From Platanthera guangdongensis (taxonomy: Eukaryota > Streptophyta > Magnoliopsida > Asparagales > Orchidaceae): 64,000 nt of DNA. The position numbers and the translations under genes were made by a program. Each line of letters opens with the position of its first letter. Position 1 is the stretch's first letter. The notes under the pieces were generated by a model, which was not told where the DNA came from, searched no databases, and saw nothing but the letters and a program-made list of their open reading frames with translations. Positions 22,085 to 32,784 of the stretch are shown here, in pieces. The stretch is from NCBI GenBank assembly GCA_039583875.1, contig CM077150.1:181912375-181976374 (forward strand). The letters run 5' to 3'.

Positions 22085-22205
22085 GTCTGTGAAGAGATAA
22101 ATCTAATAACAAAATCAAAACAAACAGATCTAACAAGAGGGATCTTTGTGGTTCAGGTGTTAGCCTGTACAACCAATTAAGGTGTGGTATTTTAACCAAC
22201 CTCCC

Positions 22206-22215
22206 TCTGATACCA
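22206..22215 (-). other. Copia A primer binding site
   Basis: The minus strand reads TTGGTATCAGAGGGAGG two bases after the LTR end (CTTTCA). The TGGTATCAGA core is complementary to initiator tRNA-Met. A leader of about 120 bases follows to the gag ATG at 22084. Confidence 0.9.
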
Positions 22216-22217
22216 AT

Positions 22218-23962
22218 TGAAAGTGCAGGTTAGATCTGAAATACTTTAAAGGGGGTGAATAGAGTATTGTGCTCACTACAAAACTTTTTAAAACTTTTGT
22301 TGTAATCCTAAGTGAACAAGTCAGTAAGTAAAATAAAATAAGCACAGCAACCTATTAATCACAGAACAACACAGCCAAAACAAAAATAAAGGGCAACCAG
22401 ACGATACAAGGAATTTTATAGTGGTTCCCCAACCTGGGTACATCCACTCTTCTACCACCTTGGTAGGAATCCACTCAGGTTTTTGATCTGGTGCCTAACA
22501 CCAATGAGCTTTTGTTCAGGTGCTCAAAAACCAAAACCTCAAGTCTTTTGGAAGGAGACTTGCAACCAGGAATAATTTTGAAGGGAATTAAACCCTGTAC
22601 AAGAGTTAGAAAAGAGGTGATGGCATCTTATCTTTCTCAATGACAACTGAGAAGACTGTAGATTGATTTCAACAGATTTGCTCCCCCTGAGATCTTAAAT
22701 GTATCAGGAAAACTGGAGCACTGCTTCAGGGTGACAAGTCTTGAAAGCTTGAGTGCCTGGGCCAGAGATTGCTTCAGGAACTTCTTTTACAGATAGAGTG
22801 TTATTATCCTTTGAAGTTGTCCTGTAGAATAGAAGATGTTCTCTGGCCTGGGCTGATTGCAGTAGAACTTTAGATTTCTGTATGATTGTTCTTCTGTGCA
22901 ATCTGTCTGTGTGTCTGTTGCTGGTAGTATCTCTTACTAATTGATCCTTTTCTTTTTGTGTCTTGTATTTGCTGACTGAGGAACATTCAAAATTTGAATG
23001 TTGAGCAGTAATTGCAGTAGGCCTTGGAAAGAAGCGGCAATCAATGATTTCCCTAACTGTCCCATGGAAAAACGACATGAAATAATCCAAGATTAATTGC
23101 ACGTTCTAACGATAACATTCCGAGAAGATCTGGCATTAATTGTTCAGGAATCATCGCCAAGAAACGGGACGGGAAACCTGAAGAAGACCTAATCTGGAAT
23201 CGTCGAACGAAGAACAGGATTCGTCGAGCCGAGTTCATAGTTCGTCGAGCTGAGTTGAGGAGTTCGTCGACCAGATAATAGAAATAGTCTTCAAGTCAAT
23301 ACTGCTACAACCTTCGTCGAACTGACAATCTTCATTCGTCGAGCTGAGAACCAAAATCGTCGAGCAGATAACTATCACTGTCAGACAGTATTCGTCGAAC
23401 TGAGATCCAAATTCGTCGAGCGAAGAAAGATTGTGGACTTAGAATCTGAGAAGTTGTCTGACTGAGAAGAATATAAATCGTAGACCAAAAATCGTCGAGC
23501 GGAGTACTGCATTCATCGACCTAAGAAGCTGACTTCATCGACCTGAGAAGTTGAGAACTTGAGGTCCAAGTTCATCGAGCTCAGAATCTAATTCGTCGAC
23601 CAAAGTCTGAAGATAGAATTAGAAAAATTCTGAAGTTGTCCTGACTTTAGCTCGTTGAAGAACCTCAGTCTTCGTCGAACAAAGAACTAAGATCGTCGAG
23701 CTCAGCACCAAGAAATGTCTCATGATCATCGAGCGCAGAATGCCTATCGTCGACCTGAGTTCGACGAACGTCAAACTCATTTTACTTGGTCTTGAAATCT
23801 TCTAGTTCTGGAGTCTCTGATGGTCTTGATGAAGGCTAGTCACTCTGAAGTTGAACCTAAGGACTTGACCTAGACTCTAGGACACAAAATTGACCCTGGC
23901 TATACAGGTTGGGTCACATCCTAATCTAGTGAACCTAGCCCAAATCAACTAGGGATCCAACA
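22218..23962 (-). repeat. Copia A 5' LTR
   Basis: 1745 bases from TGTTGGATCC at 23962 to TTTCA at 22218 (minus strand), adjoining the AACTC duplication at 23963-23967. It is colinear with the 3' LTR at 1836-3588 with scattered differences, many of them C/T or G/A changes at TCGTCGA sites. Confidence 0.95.
23205..23772. repeat. TCGTCGA half-site cluster in copia A 5' LTR
   Basis: Counterpart of 2845-3402. Sites such as TTCATCGACC and GATCATCGAG here correspond to TTCGTCGACT and GATCGTAGAG in the other LTR, showing decay of CpG within otherwise alignable half-sites. Confidence 0.85.
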
Positions 23963-24450
23963 AACTCCTCCATCGAGACATCTGTCACTTGCCTTCTTCT
24001 CAAGAGATGCAGCTCTAAACCTTCCCACCATAGCATCGCATCCCCGTCCAACAGGAATGTAGCTATAATGGTCATCTTCCACTCCTCCGTCTCAGTAGCT
24101 GTCAGGACTCTCTTCACTCAGGAGAGCCAGTATTCAGCTTGCGATGGGGTTCCCAACCCCGAGAACACGGGACGATTAAAGCTCATAACGTGATTGAGCT
24201 GTCTTTCAGTTGCTCGCCTCGGCACCAAAGGCTCCACTACTACCTGCTCCACTCTTCTCGGCTCAGCCTCTTGAAGAGGTACCTGCTCCATCGTAGGAGC
24301 GGGCTGCTGCATTTTCCTTGTAGGCTGTGCATTGTTAATGGCAAACACTGCTTCGGCAACCAATCATATGGTTTCAGCCGAGGGAGGTGTTGCAGGAGCA
24401 TCATTTGGTGCACTACTAGCCTCAGAAACTTGACATTCTGACGACCCAAC
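23963..24450 (-). pseudogene. Gypsy G0 gag, N-terminal part
   Basis: Reads on the minus strand through PSAETI(stop)LVAEAVFAINNAQP and ERQLNHVMSFNRPVFSGLGTP to RVLTATETEEWKMTIIATFLL and SMEEF, aligned with G1 gag at 31700-32130. Stops: TGA at 24364-24366 where G1 has Arg, and TGA at 24118-24120 where G1 has Ser. Copia A inserted at 23962, and residues LRLFLARY follow at 1835-1804. It is the capsid-forming part of a gypsy gag. The nucleocapsid knuckle would lie outside the window. Confidence 0.85.
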
Positions 24451-24678
24451 ACCGCTTCTGCTCACCTATAGTTGTACAAAACACCGTTAAGTGACCATAC
24501 GAAATTGCAAAAAGCAATTATAGGAACACACGGGTTCCTCAAACATGTGTATTTTCATTCCTAAGTGGACATTCATGGGTTCTTTTGATGTTATAACAAT
24601 GACGCAGACACATCTGCTCACCACCTCTTAAAAAGAATTCGTCCACGAATTCATTTTAAGCCTGACCGAAACCAGTAG

Positions 24679-24688
24679 TCTGATACCA
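24679..24688 (-). other. Gypsy G0 primer binding site
   Basis: TGGTATCAGA on the minus strand, three bases after the LTR end (GGTGTTAAA, where G1 has GTGTTACA). Same position and wording as in G1 (31409-31418). Confidence 0.85.
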
Positions 24689-24691
24689 AAT

Positions 24692-26880
24692 TTTAACACC
24701 CCCTATCCGTCGCATAGAATATAGCAGTAGGTCCAGCCGGGGCCCGATGCCATATATCACAGACAGACCGGGTGGTTACTCAATGGAAACAATCCAACTA
24801 ATATCCAACGTCCTACACAGAGTCATTCTAGCGGAAACAATTTAAAGTTGCAAATTAAAGAACCCAGCCACAAGCATGAATGTCCACTACTCAAAATAAT
24901 AGGAATGAAGTACAATACATAAGTACAATGACCTTAGGGCCTTACAATTGTTTACTCAATAAAATGTGTCTTTCATACCACGGAACGCAGACCGGTCACA
25001 CATGAATAAGCAAGTAATCAAAATAGGCCTTCGAGGGCCGACTCAGCAACTTGGGCTTTAGCCCGCTATTTACCACTTGGTCTTGCAGTACCTGCAAGCA
25101 ACAATCCACCGCAATGGTGGCAAATAAAGGAAATGGTCAGCTATGCTGACCAAATTATAACGATCCCGCCCCCAAACTCGGGGCGACGATGCTCCTTCCC
25201 TGCACTTCATTAGCATAACCAAGCATTATATAGTAATAACACTACATCACAGGCGCAGACATGCATGACCGCACACCCTGTGCTCTCAGGGCACATTATC
25301 GGTGAACCCGGTCAAAACCGCGATCCCACCACCGCCACCTGGATGACACATCTCGTGAGCATTTGAGTCTTTGTGGCAGAAGTCATGACACTTGAAATCA
25401 TCGACAACCTAGGACCCGACCTCTATGCCCTCGGTAGGCCACTAACACCGAAACTGCATAGACCAGGAACGGTTCCACTCAACCCATTCCTCACTTCGCC
25501 ATGACACTTAAAGTTATCGGCGCGGGTTAAGCTTCCCCGAAGCCCTCGAATCGAACACACAATATTACATAATTAGTTATGTACAAGTTGGCTCCCAGGC
25601 CACCAAGACGGCAGAATCACGCATCTGCCCAGGTTTACGGCTGCACATCGAGGTTAGTCCCCAAGGCTCCCTGCTGCAATCTACCACGTAGAAAACCCGA
25701 AAACAACCAATTGCACGGAGTCTTCTCCGACCATTTATGCAACGCAACATCACCGATCCAGACCAACTTGTCCGGGTAGGCTTCACACATCATGCATATA
25801 TTCGTCCTCTATTACGGACTCTGCATGTACACAATGGGGACTATTCACGTCTACCCGAAGGAACGCCTCAACTCACCACAAACTCGCGAGAGCGGGCTTC
25901 CTATACAAAGGAAACGAGAGCTTCATATGCTCAAGTAGAGAATCGTTACCCTAGCATTTTTCCTTGGCACCATGGAAATCTATGTGGATGAAAAGCACCG
26001 CAATCTCCTTGCCTCCGTAGATCCGAAGTCGGCTCGTGATTTGGAGCTCCGAAGCTCCGCCGGTAACCGGATTTAGCCTCCTTTCTCCTTCCTTGCTCTC
26101 CCCTCTCTCTAGACTTTAGAAAGAGACTAAGTAAAAGAAATGAGGGATTTGAAACCCTATTCCCGGGTATATCCCAGTAGGAACAACCCCCAGTCGTCGG
26201 ATCGCAAAGTAAGGAAATGAACGACCACGATCTGGAGCTGAAAAGAAAAATCTGGGTTGAACACGGCCTCTGACACGCCCGTGTCCAGGGCCGTGTCCCC
26301 CATTCGCTGTCGAAACCGACACGTCCCAAAAAGCACACGGGCACCCGACACGCCCGTGTTTGACCTGACACACCCGTGTCATCCGGTACACGCACGTATT
26401 CCCGGGTGTGTTCCTCCATCAACACAGGACCAACACCAACCCGAGACACACACGGGTCTTGGACACGCCCGTGTCCTATTTGACACGCCCATGTCAAACC
26501 CGAACACGCCTGGGCTCCATGCCGTGTTCACTGTCTCGACACTTTGTCAATTACAGTCATCGACCACCTGACACGGCCATGGACACGCCCGTGTCCTAGG
26601 CCGTAATCCCTATCTCGACACTTCGTCGAGCAAAAATGTCAACTTCCCGGGAAGATCGTCGACACGAGCTCGACACGCCCTGATACACGCCTGTGTCTCA
26701 GGCCATGTTCGCTGCTCGACGATTGTCGACTCCAAAATTCGTCGAACTCTCAGCCAAATCGTCGACGCAAACACGACATGCCCTGGGACACGCCCGTGTC
26801 CGAGGCCGTGTGCTCCCTGCCAAATTCCAAACTTTGCTCAAAATGTCTCCTGTCGATCTTTTGAGTTTCGGGGTGTTACA
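24692..26880 (-). repeat. Gypsy G0 5' LTR
   Basis: 2189 bases starting TGTAACACCCCGAAACTC at 26880 on the minus strand. The terminal CA is changed to AA at the 24692 end. The 3' third shares with the G1 LTR the ordered landmarks GTGCTG..CTTGCAGGTACTGC, ATAAGGCC-like wording and ATCTTCCGCTAGAATG-like wording. The 5' part carries a palindrome cluster. No partner LTR is in the window. Confidence 0.88.
26264..26815. repeat. Mixed CGTGTC and TCGTCGA palindromes in G0 LTR
   Basis: About 15 copies of GACACGCCCGTGTC-type motifs are interleaved with TCGTCGACACGAGCTCGACACG, ATTCGTCGAACTC and AAATCGTCGACGC. It is the only LTR here where the gypsy CGTGTC motif and the copia TCGTCGA motif are both common. 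At 26649-26676 one run fuses the two (GTCGACAC). Confidence 0.85.
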
Positions 26881-27217
26881 CTATAGTCCTTGATGTGGGC
26901 CTTGGACGAAATCAGCACTGGTATGTCAGGCTGTAGTCGGGGTCCTCACACAAAGTCTCTAAGATATAAGTATATAACTAGGTCGGTTGGTAAACCAAAT
27001 GGTGGGATGGTAAACCAAATAGTGGGAATTTGAATAATTTCCCTATTTCATCAAGAAGATTCGTGTTCAATTTAATCTATTGCAATGAGGATTCCTGTCA
27101 TTTTAATTTATTTGTTGAATAATTCGAGCTATTAAACTAATGAAGTCTATTTTACTAGATTGAGAGTGGACTCATGTTTAGCATGGTAATGGTGACAAAT
27201 GACATCGACGATTTTGT
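26881..27217. other. Unassigned flank between G0 and copia B
   Basis: 337 AT-rich bases with no recognised coding domain. They may be the decayed 5' part of copia B or older target DNA. The only local structure is a tandem duplication of 20 bases, TGGTAAACCAAATGGTGGGA at 26988-27007 repeated with one mismatch at 27008-27027. Confidence 0.5.
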
Positions 27218-28992
27218 ATGATTCAGAACAAGTGTCTAATTATGGATCGATTTAACACTAGACGAGCAAAGTCAAGATATAGAGTTAGTCAACTTGTTTA
27301 TTATGGAGTCAGCACAAATCATCCCAACTTATCCATATCGAATACAAGGTTATATCCTAAAAGGAGGACTCAAACTAGTACCAAGGCTTTTGTTATACAT
27401 AATTTGCATCAACATAGTAACAAAATCTATCGATGTGATAATTTTCCCGTAAGGACACGAGCTCCAAATACTCCCAAAGACTCTGAGCTAAGCAAATCAG
27501 GCTCTGAGCTATCTGACGGAGAGTTACCCCTAATTTCCAAACAGTTCAAGAAACTGCTGAGCAAGAGGAGACAAATGAAAAATCAGTCATGCTCTTCTGA
27601 TTTCAGGAGATTACGTCATGACGGTGATCAAACGAAGAAAAGCTACAACAAGGAGGACATGTATAAATCGAAACTGAACAAAATATTTTCCTCTGGCGTT
27701 GTTTGCTACTACTGTAATAAGCCAAATCACATAATTGCAGAGTGCCCGTATAAGAAGAAGGAAGACTCCAAGAGAGAGGAGAAGAAATCCTTCAAGGATA
27801 AGAGAAAAGAAGAAAAGAGATTAGTCACTAAAAAGTCTAAAACTCTCAGCGACAGTGACTCAAGTGAGTCGAGCTCAGAAAATATGGAAGCCTACTTTGG
27901 GATCATGGATCATTCTGACGAGGAAGTGGCCAACTCAGAGTATCGCGGGAAGGTAAACTCGCACACAATACTCTCAAAATCGGACACGTCCACTAATGGT
28001 CACGAAGGTTATTCTTCTGAAGAGGATGAGTCTGAACTAATGGTTCAACATGAGCACCTTTTAAAAGTTTTTGACAAATGCCAAAAGATAGTCAGAATGC
28101 AGGTAAAAGAGATTGCTTCTCTCAAGGACGTGAAATCAAGCCCGAGGGAGGAGATTGCAGAATTGACTCCTCTCAGAAGTGAAGTCCACTCCTTGCAATA
28201 GGAACTGAAAAGTTCTGCTAAAATATTAAGTTTTAAAGAGAAATATCCTGATGAGTTGAAAGAAAAGCTTTCGGTGGAAAGAAAATTTGTTGAGAGTTTC
28301 TCCAATCCAATGACTTTCTCCCTCTCATTAATGAGTTCTCAGCTCCGAAGAATGGTAGTGGTCTTGGCCACGTAGTTGAAAAAAGTAAGGCAGCCAAGAA
28401 AGCCAGTGCCAAGAAAAAGGGGAAGGAACCTCTATGTCAACCCTCGTTTAGGAAGGTAATTTTTCCGACGAACAAGTTTGACCTTGAGTCATCCCATGGT
28501 CATCTAGCTAGGCCTATTTATGTTGAGCCCAAGAAGAGATACCAGGGATGGACCCATCCCTGAGACTATGGTGCCAACATTTTCAAAGCACCTTATAAAG
28601 AGATAGAACTCAAGAGTTATGGTCCTTATATTCATGAACATAACCATAAGAGGGTACCAAAAGCCAAAACATTTGTACCCAAGGCAAAATAGATGGAGAA
28701 GCCCTATGTATGCTGTAATCAGGGGGCTTCCACCTCTAAGTATGCTGACCCTACTAGACCTCACTTTCAAAAGGTAAAGCAGGAATATAAGAGAAGATAC
28801 AACATGTTTGACTGTTGGTGCTGTGACAAAATTGGTCATTTTGGCGTAGATTGCTGGTTTAACCCTGCCAATTTTATAATGCCACAAGTTAACCATGCGA
28901 GGCCGACCACTCACAGAGTTAATGTTACTAGTGGTGTTAAGCTGACCAGGAACCAAGGACCCAAATATGTTTGGGTTCCTAAGGTAAAGTGA
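27218..28992 (+). pseudogene. Copia B gag (5'-truncated, frameshifted)
   Basis: From 27218 to 28201 one frame encodes a Ser/Lys-rich gag C-terminal half with an LISKQFKKLLSK segment and the CCHC knuckle CYYCNKPNHIIAEC at 27703-27744. A Lys-rich stretch, an acidic Ser/Asp/Glu region and a coiled-coil-like Leu/Glu segment follow. A TAG stops it at 28199-28201, and several stops and frame changes follow. A final segment (28693-28992) has a second knuckle CWCCDKIGHFGVDC and ends YVWVPKVK and TGA at 28990. The VWVPK gag/pol boundary and two knuckles are typical of Sireviruses as I know them. The N-terminal capsid part is not recognisable. Confidence 0.75.
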
Positions 28993-29038
28993 TCTGTCAT
29001 TGCAGGTATGTCCAAAGACCAACAAAAATCCCATCTAG

Positions 29039-29423
29039 TATTTGGACAGTAGATGCTCTCGGCACATGACCGGGACAAGAAGTCTATTGATTGATTTCAC
29101 CCCAGTCAAAAATGGACCAGAAGTCATCTTTGGAGGGTCATATCGGGGAACTACAAAAGGCTATGGTATGATTTCCAATGGCGTAGTCTCTTTCACAGAC
29201 GTAACTTATGTTGAAGGATTACACCATAATCTTATAAGCATAAGTCAGCTATGTGACAAAGGCTACATCGTTGAGTTTTGCAAGGACAGTGTTTGATAAA
29301 ATTATCTGCAAATTTGGAGACCGTCTTAACAGACACTCGGAGCAGAAGTATTTTCTGTTTGAATTTTCTTTGCTTAGACAATTCTACCCAGTGCATTTTA
29401 TGGATAAAAATAGTGGTCCCTTT
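29039..29423 (+). pseudogene. Copia B protease and start of integrase region
   Basis: The frame reads YLDSRCSRHMTG, then GPEVIFGGSYRGTTKGYG and YVEGLHHNLISISQLCDKGY, the standard copia protease and linker. The catalytic DSG is DSR here, and a TAG at 29036-29038 stands where copia C has Trp, so the protease is dead. The frame shifts near 29296 and is interrupted at 29424 by G1. The CCTTT at 29419-29423 is the target duplication. Pol is in the +1 frame relative to the gag stop at 28990, as in copia A and C. Confidence 0.8.
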
Positions 29424-31405
29424 TGTAACGCCCCGAATTTTGTGTGCGAGTTGGTCGCGAAAAAAAGAGTTTTTGGTGCCTGTAGGGGTACACGGCCTAG
29501 GACACGGGCGTGTCCAAGGCCGTGTCTGGCTGGTGATTTTTTGGTCGTTTTCAACCCGAGAAGGACACGGCCAGGAACACGGCCAGATGACACGGGCATG
29601 TCATCCGACACGGGCGTGTGTCTACCCGTGTCCCTACCCGTGTCCTGATGGGTCGTGTCCGTTGCCGTGGCGGTTATGCGTGACACGCCCACGAACACGG
29701 GCATGTCGAGGAACCCGACACGGGCGTGTCAGGTCAGACACGAGCGTGTCTTGGCCCGTGTGCGTTTCTCAGTTCGACGATCATGCCTGGATCGAGGCAC
29801 ACGGCCATGGACACGGCCGTGTGCCAAGCCGTGTGCGGCCCAGGTCTGGGGAATTTTGTGCAAATCCGAGCCATTCATTTTCTTTAATTAGGATCCGATG
29901 GCCCAGATTTACCCCTGCTCTGTTAAGGCCGGGAATAGGGAGTTATTCCCTCATTTTTCTCTCCAAAGTTCTCCCCTTCCAAAGTGAGAGAGGAGAGGAA
30001 GAAGAAGGAGGTTTCCGGCCGCCGGCGGAGCATCGGAGTACCGTTTCGAAATCGGAGAGCGGATCCGTGGAGGGAAGGTCATTGCGAAGAGTTCTAACCG
30101 CGTAGTTTTTCCATGGCGCCAAAACGGACTACAAGGGTAACGATTCTCAACTCGAGCGCTTGAAGCTCTTTCTTTCTGCATAGGGAATCCCTCTCCCGCG
30201 AGTATGCGGTGAGTGCGTGGTGTTCCTTGGGGTTGACGGGAATAGTCCCCCTTGTGTTGCATGTAGAGCCCGGAATCGTAAGTACGGGCATAGGCATTGT
30301 GTGTGAAGCCTACCCGGACGTGTTTTGTCTGGATCGGTGATGTTGCATTTGAGGTGGTTTTGCCGAAGAAGACTCCGTGCTTTGGATTTTTCGGGTTTCC
30401 ACGCGGTAGATTGCAGCAGGGATCCTTGAAGGTTAGCTTCAAGGCGCACCCGGAAAATTGAGCGGAAACGTGTTCTGCTAACTTGGCGGTCTGGGAACCG
30501 GCCTTGATCATAACTGGGTTATTAGATTGTTTTGGAAAATTTGGGATCCGAGAGAAGCTTGGCCCGCGCAAAGTTCCTTAAATTGGACATGCGGCGTGAG
30601 CAACGGGCAAGTGCAATTGGACCTAGGCTATGTGGTTCGGTGCGAGAGACCCGAAGATGGGGACTGGCCGTTGGCATAGTCGGAGCCTTAGACGGTGGTT
30701 AGAAAGGCTAAATGCTCACATGTTGTTGCCATCCTGGGGGTGGTGGTGAATGCACTGATGGGTCAGGGTTCACCATGAATGTTCCCTGAGTGCACGGGGT
30801 GTTTGGCCGTGCGAGCCTACACCTGTGGCGAATTATAATTGTGCTATATATATTGTTGGGCTAATGTTATGCAGGGAAAGGGAGAGCACCGCCGTCCCGA
30901 GTAAGGGGGCGGGGTCGTTATAATTTGGTCGGCTTTTAGCTGACCGTTGCTTTATTTACCACCGTGCGGTGGTATGTGCTTGCAGGTGCTGCGGAGCCGA
31001 GCGCCAAATAGCGGGCTGGAGCCCATGTTGCTGTGCTGGCCCTAGAAGGCCGGTAGAATAGTTTTATTTATATATTTCATGTGTGGCCGGCCTGCGAGCC
31101 GATGTATGTAAAACACTATTTATGAAGTGAACATTTGTAAGGCCATAAGGCCATGTACCTGTTTCTGTGTATTTGGGGTTTCATTCCTGTTGTTGTAGCA
31201 TGTGGACATTCATTTTGATGGATTTATTTTTGGGTTCTTTCAACTTTAAAAATCTTCCGCTAGAATGCTCTGTGATTAGGACGAGTAGTCTTAATTGGTT
31301 GGTTTGATTATTCATTTAGTAACCCTTCCGACTGTCTGTGGTATATGGCGTCGGGTTCCAGCTGGACCTTCTGTTATATGCCATGCGACGGATGGGGGTG
31401 TTACA
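29424..31405 (+). repeat. Gypsy G1 5' LTR
   Basis: 1982 bases, TGTAACGCCCCGAATTTTG to GGGGGTGTTACA. A palindrome cluster lies 65-420 bases from the start, followed by a probable leader (CTCTCC..GAGAGAGGAGAGG, GCCGCCGGCGG) from about 29960. The rest is U5-like with the landmark GGTGCTGCGGAGCCGAGCG. Confidence 0.95.
29488..29850. repeat. GACACGGGCGTGTC palindrome cluster in G1 5' LTR
   Basis: About 15 copies of GACACGGGCGTGTC, ACACGGCCGTGT and half-sites such as CCCGTGTCC. Compared with the 3' LTR (36361-36700) this copy has one extra CCGTGTCCCTAC unit and several single-base CpG changes, so the cluster is expanding or contracting between LTRs. Confidence 0.9.
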
Positions 31406-31408
31406 ATT

Positions 31409-31418
31409 TGGTATCAGA
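31409..31418 (+). other. Gypsy G1 primer binding site
   Basis: TGGTATCAGA begins three bases after the 5' LTR (TTACA, ATT) and is complementary to initiator tRNA-Met. About 210 bases of leader without a gene follow before the gag frame. Confidence 0.92.
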
Positions 31419-31629
31419 CTTCTGGTTACGGTCAAGCTTAAATGAATTCGTGGCGAATTCTTTTAAGGGGTGGTGAGCACATGTGTGCGTCATCGTTATA
31501 ACATCAAAAAGAACCCATGAATGTCCACTTAGGAATGAAAAATACACTTGTTTGGTGGAACCTGAGTGTTCCAAAGATTGCTTTTAGCAATTTGTTTGTT
31601 GTCTAATCGTGTGTCTTTGCTAATTTAGG

Positions 31630-32784
31630 CAGCTAGGAGCGGTGCTGGTCAGTCAGAGCGTCCGCAATCAGCGGAAAGTAGTGCACCAAGGGACGTGCCT
31701 GCTACACCTCCTTCAGCAGAAACCATCAGGATGGTGGCTGAAGCCGTGTTCGCAATGATAAATGCCCAACCTGCAGGGCAAATGCATCGCGCACCTCCTG
31801 CAAATGAGCAAGAACCGGTTAGGGCGGCAGAGCCGAGAGTGGTGGGAACGCGCGGCAGTTGAGTTAGTAGAGCCGAGGAGAACTACGGAGAGGCAGCTAA
31901 AGCACGTGATGGGCTTTAATCCTCCGAGGTTTAATGGGGTTGGAACACCAACTCAAGCTGAGGACTGGCTCTCTTCCATAAAGAGGGTGTTGACGGCCAC
32001 AATGACTGAGGAGTGGCAGAAGACCACCATAGCGACTTTTCTTTTGGAAGGAGAAGCGAGGATGTGGTGGGACGAGTTGGAGTTTCATCTTCTAGTGGAA
32101 AGGCAGCTTGCGGATGTGCCGATGGAGGAATTTTCAAGATTGTTCCTAGCCAGATTTGTACCTTCTGCTCAGAGGTTGGATATGGAGAATCAATTTCTTG
32201 GGTTGACTCAGGGATCCAGAAGCGTGGACGAATATCTGCATGAGTTCACACGGTTGGGTCGTTATGCTGGTGCTATGTTTTCAGAAGAAGAGAGGAAGAC
32301 CAACCGATTCTATGAGGGTCTTCGCGGCGATTTACAGTTACTCCTTGCTGGGCCTAAGGCGCAGGGCTTCCTAGCCTTGGTCAATTCAGCCCGATCGTTG
32401 GAAAAGGTTGCGAAGAAGGTTCAAGAGAAGAGGGACCCAGGAGAAAGGAAGACCGAGGTCAAGGTGCCAAGTAACAAGACAGGTTTCCGCAGATGGAACA
32501 AGAAGCGGAGGACTTCAAACTCAGCCCCTTCGGCTGATGCATCGGGCGCAACTACAAGTCGAGTCCCCGGGGCTTGCTACAACTGCGGGAAGACGGGGCA
32601 TTTTGCTCGAGAGTGTTGGAGCGGACGTCCAAAGTCCGAGAGGAGACCTGGAGCGACTTATGAGGAGAAGGGGAAGGCGGTGGAGTCAACCTCATCCCAT
32701 CATGCTCTAGCCCAGCCTAGAGTCTACAACCTTGGCCTACAGGAGGCCATTAAGCAAGCAGACGTGGTGACATGTATGAGTTAA
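31630..32784 (+). pseudogene. Gypsy G1 gag (one frameshift)
   Basis: Gag opens near 31630 (SGAGQSERPQ, PPSAETIRMVAEAVFAM) and changes frame near 31850. It is then open to TAA at 32782. Capsid blocks include ERQLKHVMGFNPPRFNG, WLSSIKRVLTA, EEFSRLFLARFVP and YLHEFTRLGRYA. The nucleocapsid knuckle CYNCGKTGHFAREC is near 32569-32610. A C-terminal [17 protein letters not shown] segment leads into the pol overlap at 32772. The first ATG in the upstream frame is 31731, but conserved residues begin before it, so the true start is unclear. Related to G0 and G2 gag. Confidence 0.9.

Larger units (their letters stand above)
1836..23962 (-). mobile_element. Copia A: Sirevirus-like Ty1/copia element, minus strand, with two nested insertions
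   Basis: The element is bounded by LTRs at 22218-23962 (5') and 1836-3588 (3') and flanked by AACTC at 1831-1835 and 23963-23967. On the minus strand the order is LTR, primer site, gag, pol (protease, integrase, reverse transcriptase, RNase H), a palindrome-rich spacer, a third long ORF, polypurine tract, LTR. Copia I (6107-14301) splits the third ORF and a Tat-like solo LTR (20092-21707) splits gag. Several substitution-type stop codons make it defective. Without the insertions it would be about 12.3 kb, close to copia C, which has the same organisation but clearly different sequence. Confidence 0.95.
23963..26880 (-). mobile_element. Gypsy G0: 5' LTR and gag of a Ty3/gypsy element, minus strand
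   Basis: On the minus strand a gypsy LTR (26880 to 24692) is followed by a tRNA-Met primer site and a gag frame that runs into copia A at 23963 and resumes for 32 bases at 1835-1804. The rest of gag, pol and the 3' LTR are not in the window. Gag is clearly related to gypsy G1 but the LTR differs from the G1 LTR in most of its length. Two nonsense codons make gag defective. Confidence 0.9.

Noticed and set aside
29278..30105. 275-codon open frame across the G1 5' LTR
   Set aside because: It starts in copia B, crosses the insertion junction and reads the CGTGTC palindromes as Arg/Pro/Cys-rich repeats. It is not a gene.
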